Positions 8,285-16,401 of a DNA stretch of 51,110 bases are shown here, in pieces; positions within the stretch are counted from its first letter, which is position 1, and every line of letters begins with the position of its first letter. The DNA is from Solirubrobacterales bacterium 70-9. Its GTDB lineage: Bacteria > Pseudomonadota > Alphaproteobacteria > Acetobacterales > Acetobacteraceae. Below the pieces are notes generated by a model. That model was given only the letters and a program-made list of their open reading frames with translations, did not search any database and was not told where the DNA came from. Made by a program: the position numbers and the translations under genes. The stretch is taken from NCBI GenBank assembly GCA_903970625.1, contig CAJCJG010000299.1:1-51110 (forward strand), written 5' to 3'.

Positions 8285-8470
8285 TGGAAAGTCTTTCGGT
8301 GTGGCCGCCCATTAGCAGCCCGTGCTTGATATATACATCAGCCCGTTGTTGCCGCCCTTTTTGGCAGGTGGAATCAGCGGCCGGATAATCGCAAATTCGT
8401 CGTCAGTCTGATTGTTCGGGTAGCGCAGCTTGCTGCGGTGGGACCGGGCGCGGTTTTCGGTGGTCCACAT
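8285..8470 (-). pseudogene. Decayed IS5-type (IS427/IS1031-like) transposase, N-terminal remnant
   Basis: Reading down from ATG 8470, the peptide begins MWTTENRARSHRSKLRYPNN, then TDDEFAIIRPLIPPAKKGGN. This is the start of a widespread alphaproteobacterial IS5-family transposase. It then jumps to NGLMYISSTGC, apparently missing about ten residues that normally lie between GGN and NGLMY. A TAA follows at 8314-8312 where the family normally has Gln before Trp, and the frame continues WAATPKDFP, still family-like. The remnant is therefore dead through an in-frame deletion, a CAA-to-TAA change and loss of the 3' part. It accounts for the gene-poor stretch 8240-8548. Confidence 0.75.
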
Positions 8471-8503
8471 GCGACAACTCCGGCGAACCGGTCTGCCGAG
8501 ATC

Positions 8504-8519
8504 GAATCACAAGTGATTC
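8504..8519. repeat. Short inverted repeat beside the IS remnant
   Basis: GAATCAC-AA-GTGATTC is a perfect 7-bp inverted repeat with a 2-bp centre. It lies 34 bp upstream of the transposase remnant start. It may be part of the insertion sequence's subterminal region; nearby tttctggacggacact (8535-8550) could be its outer end. Function is unknown. Confidence 0.5.
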
Positions 8520-8548
8520 CAACGATTCAAGATGTTTCTGGACGGACA

Positions 8549-9928
8549 CTAAGGCAACATGCCCAGAATGACCAAGGCCGTGAGAATTATATAGACCACT
8601 GCCATGAAAAAAAAGAACGCAGAGGACAGCAAAAGATAGAGCCTAGCACTTAGCAGGCGGATCAGCCGCAACAGAACTATGGCTACGACGAATCGCGTGC
8701 TTCGCCTAAAGAGTCTATATTCAATTCGGAGCGCATCACGATAATATTTGGAAATGCTAACGTTAACCCAACTTGTCCCTATCAGCCCCGAGCTCAATAG
8801 TGCGGTGCCTATCCCTGCGAATAGCGGGTGTTTTTCTGCCCAGTTTACATCCTGTCCGGTAGGTTCCAGGCTCCGTACTCCAAAACCAAGCCAGACGAGG
8901 CCGACTAGCATGCCCACTTGAACCATCGTAATAAACGAAAACACAGCGGCTGTTCGCCCTTCTTCAACTGATCTTAGCTGCCGCTGCAAGGCGCGTGCTC
9001 GCTTGCGCTCAAACAGGCGGTAAAAAACGGACCTCCCGATGACGGTTGGTCGTTTCCCAAATAGCTGCTCATAGATAAGCTCAAGTTTTTGGCAAAACAG
9101 CGATTCCGGAGCGAGCTCAATATAGAGCGGATACTGTGATACGCTTTGTGCTAACAGTGAATCAGTGGGTATGAAAATATATCTACCAATTACCTCTGCG
9201 GCAAATCCGGAAGTAGCTTTTAGTTGGGAGTCATAAAGTTTAGTCAGGCCATCATAAGAAAAATATCCAGAGACTCTATTTAGTAAAAAAATAACCTTAT
9301 TAGAAGGAGACGGAAAATCTGTCGAATAAAATAAGATTTTGTCTCTCGGCGCGTTCGTCTCATTATCCATTAATGATTTGGAATCGAGGCTATTCCAATT
9401 GGTTTCGTAGTAATCTAAAAGCTCTAACGTCCCATTGAAGGTTATTTTATCGGGTTCCGACACGACAATCGTGTGGTCGGACAGCACAAAAGATGCGAAA
9501 CTTACCCCATCAAGCCCTCCATGGCAGTCGAGCATAATAAGGTCAACGTGCAAATGGTCACGTAGTATGCCCAGTTTTTTGTCAAGATCAGCGAGGAAAT
9601 TAACTGTCCCGACGTGGTTTAGGTCAAGACCGAACCGGTCTCGATCTGAGGGTGCAAATGCCGGAACGAAGAAAAAATTCGGCCGAACGGTCAGAATTCT
9701 ATCATAATTGATTGCCTCCGATCCAAATACGAGGTCTCGCGCGCTAAAGCATGAAGGCTGCAAATAGTCTGCAAAGGGTCCTGTAAGGCCTTGATTGGGG
9801 AAGTCCAGATCAACAAGAAGAACATTTTTATTGTAAGAGATAATTCGGGCTACGTTTGCTGAGATAATAGACTTGCCAACCCCGCCCTTGCCGCTGACCG
9901 TCGCGAGTATCCTTGTTTCGTGCTTCAT
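8549..9928 (-). CDS. Membrane-anchored ParA/MinD-like ATPase
   Basis: Residues 1-290 of this 459-aa protein form a deviant Walker-type ATPase. They show the P-loop SGKGGVGKS (12-20) with the signature first lysine, LLVDLDFPNQG (37-47) as Walker A', and DLIMLDCHGGLDG (129-141) as switch II. The C-terminus carries hydrophobic segments near 327-350, 366-388 and 413-456, separated by a basic stretch (FERKRARALQRQ). That is unlike soluble ParA or MinD and suggests a polytopic anchor. The ATG directly abuts the TAG of the upstream small membrane-protein gene, so the two are translationally coupled. Base composition is visibly A+T-richer than the surroundings, with a toxin-antitoxin module and IS remnant alongside, pointing to horizontal acquisition. 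The stop codon lies at the presumed IS end, so the true C-terminus may be altered. No ParB or parS was seen. Function is unknown. Confidence 0.8.
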   Translation of the reverse strand: MKHETRILATVSGKGGVGKSIISANVARIISYNKNVLLVDLDFPNQGLTGPFADYLQPSCFSARDLVFGSEAINYDRILTVRPNFFFVPAFAPSDRDRFGLDLNHVGTVNFLADLDKKLGILRDHLHVDLIMLDCHGGLDGVSFASFVLSDHTIVVSEPDKITFNGTLELLDYYETNWNSLDSKSLMDNETNAPRDKILFYSTDFPSPSNKVIFLLNRVSGYFSYDGLTKLYDSQLKATSGFAAEVIGRYIFIPTDSLLAQSVSQYPLYIELAPESLFCQKLELIYEQLFGKRPTVIGRSVFYRLFERKRARALQRQLRSVEEGRTAAVFSFITMVQVGMLVGLVWLGFGVRSLEPTGQDVNWAEKHPLFAGIGTALLSSGLIGTSWVNVSISKYYRDALRIEYRLFRRSTRFVVAIVLLRLIRLLSARLYLLLSSAFFFFMAVVYIILTALVILGMLP

Positions 9929-10351
9929 CTAGTTACTACCAGCCCCGGTTGTGGATTTAAGTCGCTGGCGACGTACGCGCGTTACCGCGTGCATGTTAGC
10001 TTCAAGCGTCTTCTCGTTCTCAAATCGCTGCGCAGTTCCCGCGCCGATGCTGATCATGACGAGCAAGGCGACGAGGGTTCCGGCGAGGAATCCGAGATAG
10101 GTCCGGACGTCAATTTGTCTGTTTGCAAACGAAGTCACGACATCCGCGATTAGAATGACTAGCGAGGCGGATGTGTATATCCCAAGGAAAATAAAACCGG
10201 AGACGAATATTTTTAGGAATAACGGTACATCCGAGCGAACAAGAAGCGGAATAAGCCCTTTGAACAGGTCTCGCAATAAGGCGTCGTGCGCCTGCGCGCT
10301 CTTTACGACTTCATTTAGTTCGGGTCCGGATGTCTTAGGGGCGTGAGCCAT
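9929..10351 (-). CDS. Small membrane protein paired with the ParA-like ATPase
   Basis: With the ATG at 10351 this is a 140-aa protein with two hydrophobic segments, roughly residues 43-72 (LKIFVSGFIFLGIYTSASLV and on) and 86-104. A soluble N-terminal helix (ELNEVVKSAQAHDALLRDLF) precedes them and a basic tail (RVRRQRLKS) follows. I do not recognise a family. The reading frame extends back to 10501, with another ATG at 10369; none has a strong ribosome binding site, so the start is uncertain. Its TAG is followed immediately by the ATG of the ATPase, which argues that the two products act together, for instance as membrane receptor and ATPase. Like its partner it is A+T-richer than the chromosome around it. 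Confidence 0.6.
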   Translation of the reverse strand: MAHAPKTSGPELNEVVKSAQAHDALLRDLFKGLIPLLVRSDVPLFLKIFVSGFIFLGIYTSASLVILIADVVTSFANRQIDVRTYLGFLAGTLVALLVMISIGAGTAQRFENEKTLEANMHAVTRVRRQRLKSTTGAGSN

Positions 10352-10369
10352 ACTCCGTCCATTCGGCAT

Positions 10370-10733
10370 CGATATGCGGACCACCCGACGGGAACCGCCG
10401 GACAGTGTAAACCCTACTGTCAGCTTTTGCCGTTCTAGCGATTTTGGCAACCCGAATCTTTGAGTGTCAGAGAGAAACGTGTGTGGATGAGGTCGATGCA
10501 CGATTGGGGATGGAGTGAGAGTGGTGCTTCTGGTGATTCGACCGAGGTGTCTCTGGGAGGTGTCGACATCGGACCGATGGTGCCTGGACTCTTGTCACGG
10601 ATTTTATCAACATATCGCTCGATTGGGGCGCCGTTGAGCAACCGGATGCCAAAGCAAGTCGCATCCCACGCCGATGGCAAAACCCAAATCGCCCCGCAAC
10701 ACTTTCCCCTTGCCCACCCACCCCCAACCATAC
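10370..10733. other. Stretch without a convincing gene
   Basis: About 360 bp between the membrane-protein pair and the next ORF. Open frames exist on both strands (10435-10761 minus, 10460-10744 plus) but neither shows family similarity, a ribosome binding site or GC-rich third positions like the neighbours. It probably contains the promoter of the minus-strand pair. No tRNA or recognisable RNA was found. Confidence 0.5.
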
Positions 10734-11247
10734 TAACATTATAACGTGAAAAATTCTCCACTCCCCACCCCGGCAGACCGCCTCGCCGACCTGAGCCAAA
10801 GGCTCAGCGTCGCCGAGGATGCGTGCCGCAGCTTCAGCCAGGGAAGGTGGCTGGTGGGGCCGCTGATGGCGCTGATCGCCACTTGGCTCGGGGACATCGC
10901 CGAGGCTCTGGCGACTTTCGCGGCCCTGCTCCGGGAAGGCAAACTCAACCTGCAACCGGCCAGCGCCCCGCGCCAAGGCGGACCTCGCCGGGCCGGCAGG
11001 CCGACCACGCGGTCCAAATCCCATCACCCCGCCCCGGCGGCTAACAGGCCCTTGCGGGAAATCCCCGACATACCGGAACTCCCGGCAGCGGCCCCCGGCC
11101 CGGGGAGGGCCGGGTGGCCAGCCGCCCCCGTGGCCCGGCGGGCCGAAGCGCCGCCGCGACGCCCGGCGCCGAAACCCCCGCCTCTCGCACCGCCTCGACC
11201 CAAAACGGCCTGGAAAAAGCCCGCGCCTTGGTACGTCCATAATGTTA
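10734..11247. repeat. Inverted repeats bracketing a short ORF, possible mini-element
   Basis: TAACATTAT at 10734-10742 and its exact complement ATAATGTTA at 11239-11247 bracket the ORF at 10746-11255. The left copy ends four bases before the GTG start, and the right copy encodes part of the last residues (HNVTI). AT-rich termini around a GC-rich body are unusual here. The arrangement resembles a small mobile or mobilisable unit, but nine AT-rich bases could match by chance. Confidence 0.4.
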
Positions 11248-11255
11248 CAATATAA
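10746..11255 (+). CDS. Hypothetical proline/alanine-rich protein
   Basis: The 169-aa protein starts at GTG 10746. Residues 1-70 are helical and partly hydrophobic (RWLVGPLMALIATWLGDIAE), possibly one membrane-associated helix. Residues 75-165 are low-complexity, rich in Pro, Ala and Arg (PRRPAPKPPPLAPPRP), and the protein ends AWKKPAPWYVHNVTI. I recall similar short proteins with a hydrophobic N-terminus and a Pro/Arg tail present in many copies in Acetobacteraceae genomes, but cannot confirm this. It is flanked by 9-bp inverted repeats. No function can be assigned. Confidence 0.55.
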   Translation: MKNSPLPTPADRLADLSQRLSVAEDACRSFSQGRWLVGPLMALIATWLGDIAEALATFAALLREGKLNLQPASAPRQGGPRRAGRPTTRSKSHHPAPAANRPLREIPDIPELPAAAPGPGRAGWPAAPVARRAEAPPRRPAPKPPPLAPPRPKTAWKKPAPWYVHNVTI

Positions 11256-11307
11256 GAATAGTAGGCCCCGGTAGCACCCGGCGCCTCGCCACCCTATCTT
11301 TGCCGCC

Positions 11308-12270
11308 ATGACCCTCACCCCCGCCTTTCTCGACAGCGGGCGCCCCGACGTGCCCGATGTCGTGGTGCCGCGTGGCATCGTCCCGTTCTATCTGCCCCGT
11401 CGCCCTGTGCGCGGCCGGCTGATCCGGCTCGGTCCGCTGGCGGACGCGCTGCTCGCCCGCCACGCCAACGATCCCGTCGTCACCCGCCTCGCCGGGCAGG
11501 CGCTGGCGCTGGTGGGGGGGTTGGCGTCGGCGCTCAAATTTCGCGGGTCGTTCAGCATGCAGGCGAAGGGTGACGGCCCCGTCGGCATGCTGCTCGCCGA
11601 CTGCACCGACACCGGCGCCCTGCGCGGCTACGCCCGCGCCGACGCGGACCGTCTGGCCGCCTTGTTGGCCGTCGATCCGGACCCGCCGGCCGCAGCCCTC
11701 CTCGGCGTCGGGTTTTTGGCCTTCACCGTCGATCAGGGGCCGGACACCGAACGCTACCAGGGCATCGTCTCGATCAGCGGCATCGCGCTGGCCGACATGG
11801 CGGCGCATTATTTTGCGACCAGCGATCAGCACCCCTGCACCGTCCATCTGGCATGCGGCCTCGGGCCGGACGGCTGGCGCGCGAGTGCGCTGGTGCTGGA
11901 ACGGGTGGCCGGCGAGGGCGGCGTCGACCCGGACCTGGATGCGGCGGCGCAGGAGGAAAGCTGGCGCACCGCAACGATCCTGGCCGAGACCGTCAAGGAC
12001 TCCGAACTGCTGGACGATGCGCTGCCCGCCGAGCGGCTGCTGTATCGGCTGTTCCACAGCGAGGGCGTCGTCACCGACCGGCCGCGCGCGCTCGCCTACG
12101 GCTGCCGCTGCTCCCGCCAGCGCCTGTCCGGCATTCTGGAGACGTTCGGGATGGACGATCTGGACCACATGACGGTGGGCGGCGACATCGTCATGACGTG
12201 CGAATTCTGCAATTGCGCCTTCCACTTCGCGCGCGAGGAAGTGCGCGGCAACCCGGCCGGCGCGGCATAG
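11308..12270 (+). CDS. hslO: Hsp33 redox-regulated chaperone
   Basis: This 320-aa protein is the Hsp33 holdase, which is activated when oxidation releases zinc from four C-terminal cysteines. Those are visible in YGCRCSRQRL and MTCEFCNCAFHF (CxC...CxxC plus one extra Cys). The N-terminal domain includes LAGQALALVGGLASALKFRG and the middle has QHPCTVHLACGLG. It acts in the cytoplasm and protects unfolding proteins during oxidative and heat stress. The ATG at 11308 gives the usual family length. It is followed by a lipoprotein gene on the same strand after 72 bp. Confidence 0.95.
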   Translation: MTLTPAFLDSGRPDVPDVVVPRGIVPFYLPRRPVRGRLIRLGPLADALLARHANDPVVTRLAGQALALVGGLASALKFRGSFSMQAKGDGPVGMLLADCTDTGALRGYARADADRLAALLAVDPDPPAAALLGVGFLAFTVDQGPDTERYQGIVSISGIALADMAAHYFATSDQHPCTVHLACGLGPDGWRASALVLERVAGEGGVDPDLDAAAQEESWRTATILAETVKDSELLDDALPAERLLYRLFHSEGVVTDRPRALAYGCRCSRQRLSGILETFGMDDLDHMTVGGDIVMTCEFCNCAFHFAREEVRGNPAGAA

Positions 12271-12342
12271 ATCCGCGCCGCCGGCACATTGACCAAGGGC
12301 CGGCTTTTGCCCACGCTCCCGGCGTCATCACAGGAACCGCCC

Positions 12343-13047
12343 GTGCCCAGGACCGATCGCGCGTGCATCTTGCGTCGCTGCCTCCTGATCCTGCCGCTTC
12401 TGCTCCCCTTGCTACTGGGTGCCTGCGACTCCGGGCCGGCGCCGAACGCCGATTTTCCGCCGTTGAGCTACGACTATCTCGGCAAGCTGCGCCTGTCGGT
12501 GGCGACCATCGACATGGACAACGAATTCGCCAAGCAGGGCGGCGGCGATCCAGACGTTGCGGCTTTGGCTCCGGTCCAGCCGGCCGACGCGCTGATGCGA
12601 ATGGCGCAAGACCGGCTGCTGGTCTCCGGCACGAGCGGCCACGCCGTGTTCGTCATCGAGGACGCGTCGCTGATCCGCGCTCCAGGCGGGTTCGCCGGCA
12701 CGCTGGTCGTCCGGCTGGACGTCAGCACGTCGGACGGGATCAAGAGCGGCTTTGCCGAGGCGCGCGTCAGCCGCACCTACAGCGCGCCGGACACGTCGGA
12801 CGCCGGCACGAAGGCGGCACTCTACGATCTCGTCAAGCTGATGATGAGCGACATGAACGTCGAGTTCGAATACCAGGTGCGGCACAAGCTGCGCGACTAC
12901 CTGCAACTGAACGAGGGCACGGCGCCCGCGCCGCCGCCGGTACAGACGCAGGATTTGAACACCGGCGCGCCGGTGCCGGGGACCGATGCGCCGCCGCCGA
13001 TGACCTTGACCCCGCCGCCCCCGCCGCCGGCTCAGCCGGCCGACTGA
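12343..13047 (+). CDS. Lipoprotein with proline-rich C-terminus
   Basis: From GTG 12343, with CAGGAA six bases upstream, the product is 234 aa. It has a basic N-terminus, a hydrophobic stretch and the lipobox LLLGAC, so Cys27 or 28 should be lipidated. A frame opening from TTG 12289 would add 18 residues and fits the signal peptide less well. The body (DYLGKLRLSVATIDMDNEF, then VFVIEDASLIR and DGIKSGFAEARVSRTYSAPD) appears globular with beta strands. It matches a conserved alphaproteobacterial lipoprotein type of unknown function that I know only vaguely. The last 45 residues are Pro-rich, ending TLTPPPPPPAQPAD. Its end overlaps the convergent sufE gene by 16 bp. Confidence 0.85.
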   Translation: MPRTDRACILRRCLLILPLLLPLLLGACDSGPAPNADFPPLSYDYLGKLRLSVATIDMDNEFAKQGGGDPDVAALAPVQPADALMRMAQDRLLVSGTSGHAVFVIEDASLIRAPGGFAGTLVVRLDVSTSDGIKSGFAEARVSRTYSAPDTSDAGTKAALYDLVKLMMSDMNVEFEYQVRHKLRDYLQLNEGTAPAPPPVQTQDLNTGAPVPGTDAPPPMTLTPPPPPPAQPAD

Positions 13048-13478
13048 AGCGCCGCCGCCTCGCGGATCTTGCGCGCCATCGCCGCGATGCCGTTGCCGCG
13101 ATTGGTGGACAGCGCCTCGATCAGCCCGAGGTCTTTGAGGAAGCCGGGATCGGTCGCCGCGATCTCGGCCGGCGTGCGGCCGGAATAGACGCGCAACAGG
13201 AGCGCCACGAGGCCCGAGACGATGGCCGCATCCGACGCACCGGCCAGATACAGCCGGCCGTCGCGCAAGCTGGTCTCCATCCAGACCTTGCTCAAGCAGC
13301 CGGGCACCCGGTGCGCGTCGTCGGCCCAGTCGTCGGGGTAGGGCGGCAGCTTGCGGCCGAGGTCGATGATGTACTGGTACCGTTCCTCCCAGTCGTCGAA
13401 CACGGCAAAATCGTCCCCGATGGCCGCGATCGCGGCAGCGGGGGACGGGTCCTCCGGCAAGACGAAGGGGCTGGTCAC
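13032..13478 (-). CDS. sufE: SufE-family cysteine desulfuration protein
   Basis: This 148-aa protein is SufE, which accepts the persulfide sulfur from the SufS cysteine desulfurase for Fe-S cluster assembly. The acceptor cysteine is in HRVPGCLSKVW. Other family marks are DDWEERYQYIIDLGRKLP at the start and LLLRVYSGRTPAEI in the middle. I chose the GTG at 13478 (TSPFVLPEDP), because the longer frame runs back into the thiolase gene in a different frame. It begins 21 bases downstream of the thiolase stop on the same strand, so the two may be cotranscribed although unrelated in role. Confidence 0.93.
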   Translation of the reverse strand: MTSPFVLPEDPSPAAAIAAIGDDFAVFDDWEERYQYIIDLGRKLPPYPDDWADDAHRVPGCLSKVWMETSLRDGRLYLAGASDAAIVSGLVALLLRVYSGRTPAEIAATDPGFLKDLGLIEALSTNRGNGIAAMARKIREAAALQSAG

Positions 13479-13498
13479 GCGGCGACGCGCCGCCTGCG

Positions 13499-14671
13499 TC
13501 AGCGTTCCACCGCCAGCGCCACGCCCATGCCGCCTCCGATGCAAAGGGTGGCCAGGCCCTTCTTCGCGTCGCGCTTCTGCATCTCGAACAGCAGCGTCGT
13601 CAGCACGCGCGCACCCGAGGCACCGATCGGGTGGCCGATGGCGATGGCGCCGCCGTTGACGTTCACCTTCGCCGGATCCCAGCCCATGTCCTTGTTGACC
13701 GCGCATGCCTGCGCCGCGAACGCCTCGTTGGCCTCGACCAGATCGAGGTCCTCCACCTTCCAGCCCGCCCGCTTCAGCGCCTTGCGGCTGGCGGGGATCG
13801 GGCCGGTGCCCATCACGGCTGGATCGACGCCGGCGGTCGCGAAGGCGGCGATGCGGGCCAGCGGCGTCAGGCCGCGTTTGTTCGCCTCGGCCGCCGACAT
13901 CACCACCAGCGCGACGGCGCCGTCGTTCAGGCCGCTCGCGTTGCCGGCGGTGACGGTGCCGTCCTTGCTGAACGCGGGGCGGAGTTTGGCCAGCGCCTCG
14001 GCGGTCGAATCACCACGGATATACTCGTCCTGATCGACCACCACGTCGCCCTTGCGGCCCTTGATGGTGACGGGCGCGATCTCGTCCTTGAATTTGCCGG
14101 CCTTCTGCGCCGCCCCCGCCTTGTGCTGGCTGCCGAGCGCCAGCGCGTCCTGCTCCTCGCGGGTGATCTGATAGGCGCGGGCGACGTTCTCGGCCGTGGT
14201 GCCCATGTGGTAGCCGTTGAACGCGTCCCACAACCCGTCCTTGATCATCGTATCGACGAATTGCAGGTCGCCCATCTTGGTGCCGCTGCGCAGATGCTGG
14301 GCGTGCGGAGCAAGGCTCATGCTCTCCTGCCCGCCGGCCACGACGATGGCGCTCTCGCCGGTGCGGATCTGCTGCGCGGCGAGCGCCACGGCGCGCAGGC
14401 CGGAGCCGCAGACCTGGTTGATGCCGAACGCGGTGCTGCCGTCCGGAATGCCGGCGGCGCGGGCGGCCTGACGCGCCGGGTTCTGGCCCTGGGCGGCGGC
14501 GAGCACCTGGCCGAGAATCACTTCGTCCACGTCGCCAGCCTCGATCCCGGCGCGGGCGATGGCGGCCTGGATCGCGGCGGTGCCCAGCACATGCGCGGGC
14601 ACGGCGCCGAACGCGCCGTTGAAGCTGCCGACCGGTGTGCGCGCGGCGGCGACGATGACGATGTCTTCCAT
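13499..14671 (-). CDS. phaA: Acetyl-CoA acetyltransferase (beta-ketothiolase)
   Basis: This 390-aa thiolase condenses two acetyl-CoA to acetoacetyl-CoA, the first step of polyhydroxybutyrate synthesis. The nucleophile is in [11 protein letters not shown] (Cys about 88), the active-site His is in [19 protein letters not shown], and the second Cys is in [11 protein letters not shown]. The N-terminus is [19 protein letters not shown]. The start at ATG 14671 is supported by GGGGAGA upstream. It is on the same strand as, and about 120 bp downstream of, the PHA synthase-like gene. No acetoacetyl-CoA reductase (phaB) is present in the window. Confidence 0.95.
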   Translation of the reverse strand: MEDIVIVAAARTPVGSFNGAFGAVPAHVLGTAAIQAAIARAGIEAGDVDEVILGQVLAAAQGQNPARQAARAAGIPDGSTAFGINQVCGSGLRAVALAAQQIRTGESAIVVAGGQESMSLAPHAQHLRSGTKMGDLQFVDTMIKDGLWDAFNGYHMGTTAENVARAYQITREEQDALALGSQHKAGAAQKAGKFKDEIAPVTIKGRKGDVVVDQDEYIRGDSTAEALAKLRPAFSKDGTVTAGNASGLNDGAVALVVMSAAEANKRGLTPLARIAAFATAGVDPAVMGTGPIPASRKALKRAGWKVEDLDLVEANEAFAAQACAVNKDMGWDPAKVNVNGGAIAIGHPIGASGARVLTTLLFEMQKRDAKKGLATLCIGGGMGVALAVER

Positions 14672-14789
14672 GCTGACTTCTCCCCTGCGGGGCGACCCCG
14701 CCTGCATTGATCTTGGTGCGGCGCGCCATCTATTCCAATCATCCGCCGCCCTGCCTAGCCGCGCTGCTGCGTGGCTGCGTTGACACCTG

Positions 14790-15827
14790 TCAACGGGCCA
14801 GCATCCAGTCCCGCAACGGCCGCCACAGCGCGGCCTCCGCGTTCGATCCGGCCGCCATGCCGATATGGCCGGCGCCCGGCGTGTGAAGCACCGATCCCGG
14901 GATCAGTCCCGCCAGCGGTAGTGCGCTCTCCGGCGGCACGATGCGGTCGCGCGCCGGCACCGCGACGAAAGCCGGCAGAAGCAGCGCCGACGGTTCCACC
15001 GGCAGGCCGGCGACGCGCCACTCCCCGCGCGCGGGCGTGTTGTGGCCATACCAGCCGTCCAGACACTCGCGCGCCACGAGGGCGGCCAGCGGCACGCCGT
15101 CGTTCAGCCAATCCTCCAGCGCTACGAACATTTTTGCGCGGTCGCCGTCCTGGTCGAGGTCGGCGAAGGCGCGGTATTTGTCGGCGATGCCGTACGGGTC
15201 GAGCAGCGCGAACAGCAATTGCAGCCCGTCGATCGGCAGCGCGTGGGCGAAGGTGAGCGCCGGTTCGAGCAGCGGCAGCATTCGCGCCACCGCCCGCGCC
15301 CGTTCCGCGTCGGCGGCGTGGAAATCCCATGGCACGGCGAGCAGTGCCAGGGCGGACACGAGGTCCGGCCGGCGCTGGGCTGCGGCCAGCGTCAGCAGCC
15401 CGCCCATGCAGTAGCCGGCCAGCACCACCGGCCCGCCCGCCGCTATCAGCGCCCGCTCCAGCCGGCCGGCGATGTAGTCGGTCAGCGAAAAGCGCCGTTC
15501 CGCCTCGCCCGGCCAGCCCCAGTCAAGCAGCAGCGGGCGGACGCCGTGGGCGGCGAGCCAGCGCAGCATCGAGCGGCCGGGGGCGAGGTCCAGTACGTAG
15601 CCGCGATTGATCAGGCTGGGGACGAACAGGGCGGTGGGGCCAGTGCCGCCGAAGTCCAGCAGGCGAGTCTCGCCCTCCGCCCAGATCGTCGGCGGGTCCG
15701 GCAGGGTGCGGACGTAGGGGTGGCGGCGATAGGCGGCGATGCCGGCGATCAGAGCCGAGTCCTGGCGCAACGCCTCCTCGAACACCGCGTGCGGGAAGGC
15801 GGCGTTGGCGTCGCCGCCGGCAGCCAT
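14790..15827 (-). CDS. PHA synthase-like alpha/beta hydrolase (PhaC-type)
   Basis: The 345-aa protein (ATG 15827) has the PHA synthase fold. The lipase-like box is GYCMGG with Cys140 as nucleophile, the Asp is in [10 protein letters not shown] and the His in [22 protein letters not shown] and [20 protein letters not shown] are typical of short PhaC-like proteins of alphaproteobacteria. It should polymerise 3-hydroxyacyl-CoA onto a growing chain. Length (about 350) and the adjacent PhaE-like gene point to a class III-like two-subunit enzyme rather than the roughly 590-aa class I type. Earlier in-frame ATGs at 15848, 15857 and 15866 overlap the upstream gene and are possible. Confidence 0.8.
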   Translation of the reverse strand: MAAGGDANAAFPHAVFEEALRQDSALIAGIAAYRRHPYVRTLPDPPTIWAEGETRLLDFGGTGPTALFVPSLINRGYVLDLAPGRSMLRWLAAHGVRPLLLDWGWPGEAERRFSLTDYIAGRLERALIAAGGPVVLAGYCMGGLLTLAAAQRRPDLVSALALLAVPWDFHAADAERARAVARMLPLLEPALTFAHALPIDGLQLLFALLDPYGIADKYRAFADLDQDGDRAKMFVALEDWLNDGVPLAALVARECLDGWYGHNTPARGEWRVAGLPVEPSALLLPAFVAVPARDRIVPPESALPLAGLIPGSVLHTPGAGHIGMAAGSNAEAALWRPLRDWMLAR

Positions 15828-15831
15828 GGCC

Positions 15832-16266
15832 TCAGCCGCCGCCGCCATCGCCCCCATGTTCGACATTGGCGCGTTCGACCTCGGCCAGCCGGCGTTCCAG
15901 GTCGGCGAGGCGGCGAGCGAGGCGGTCGATCTCAGCATCGCGAGCGTCAGGTGCAGCAGCAGCGGGCGCGGCCCGCGCCGGTGCAGCGGCCCCGGTGGGT
16001 GGCGTTGCCCGTCCCCCATCAGGCATCCCGCGCGGCATGGCCTGCACCATGGCCGCTGCGATGCCCGCCCACAGGCCGGCGAGCGTCTGCCACGTCTCCT
16101 GCACTTCCCGATCGGTTGCGGCGGCGGTCAGTTCGCTTTGCCACAGCGTGATCCAGTCCCGCGCGACCTGCTGCTGATCGGGGGGGCCGGCCGGATGCGA
16201 CGAAAAGCTGCCCGGCGAACCTGCCGGTCCGCCCGCACCATCGTGCGGCGGGGCGCCGTCGTGCAT
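15832..16266 (-). CDS. PhaE-like PHA synthase accessory subunit or phasin
   Basis: This 144-aa acidic protein has an amphipathic region (DWITLWQSELTAAATDREVQ, then WQTLAGLWAGIAAAMV) and an Ala/Pro-rich linker. A C-terminal coiled-coil candidate (DAEIDRLARRLADLERRLAE) precedes a Gly-rich end. The arrangement and position, four bases upstream of the PhaC-like gene, recall PhaE, the small partner of class III synthases; sequence identity to known PhaE cannot be judged here. GGAAGG provides a ribosome binding site seven bases before the ATG. It is the first gene of the leftward PHA operon and divergent from phaR. Confidence 0.6.
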   Translation of the reverse strand: MHDGAPPHDGAGGPAGSPGSFSSHPAGPPDQQQVARDWITLWQSELTAAATDREVQETWQTLAGLWAGIAAAMVQAMPRGMPDGGRATPPTGAAAPARAAPAAAAPDARDAEIDRLARRLADLERRLAEVERANVEHGGDGGGG

Positions 16267-16293
16267 CGATCATCCTTCCTCCTGGGCGGACGA

Positions 16294-16322
16294 CTATAAC
16301 GGCAGGCCCTGCCGACGACCAT
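16294..16322 (-). promoter_or_regulatory. Promoter of the PHA operon with palindrome between -35 and -10
   Basis: On the minus strand TATAGT (16299-16294) fits a -10 element 28 bp before the ATG at 16266. A weak -35 (TGGTCG) lies 17 bp further upstream. Between them is the perfect inverted repeat GGCAG-GCC-CTGCC (16301-16313). PhaR proteins bind TGC-rich palindromes, so this is a reasonable candidate operator. The assignment is inference. Confidence 0.45.
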
Positions 16323-16345
16323 TGTGCGGTGGTTTAGCGGCCATT

Positions 16346-16374
16346 TTGGGTGCTGCAATGAATCATGCTAAGAT
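16346..16374 (+). promoter_or_regulatory. Candidate phaR promoter
   Basis: TTGGGT (16346-16351) and TAAGAT (16369-16374) are spaced by 17 bp and lie 27 bp before the phaR ATG. The spacer contains TGCTGCAATGAATCATGC, rich in TGC triplets of the kind PhaR recognises, consistent with autoregulation. Confidence 0.4.
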
Positions 16375-16401
16375 CCCAGACCGTATCCCGCGAGGGCCCA
16401 A

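Noticed and set aside
10435-10761. Overlapping open frames on both strands between the ATPase pair and the repeat-flanked ORF
   Set aside because: No ribosome binding site, no similarity and no coding-like composition; left as non-coding.
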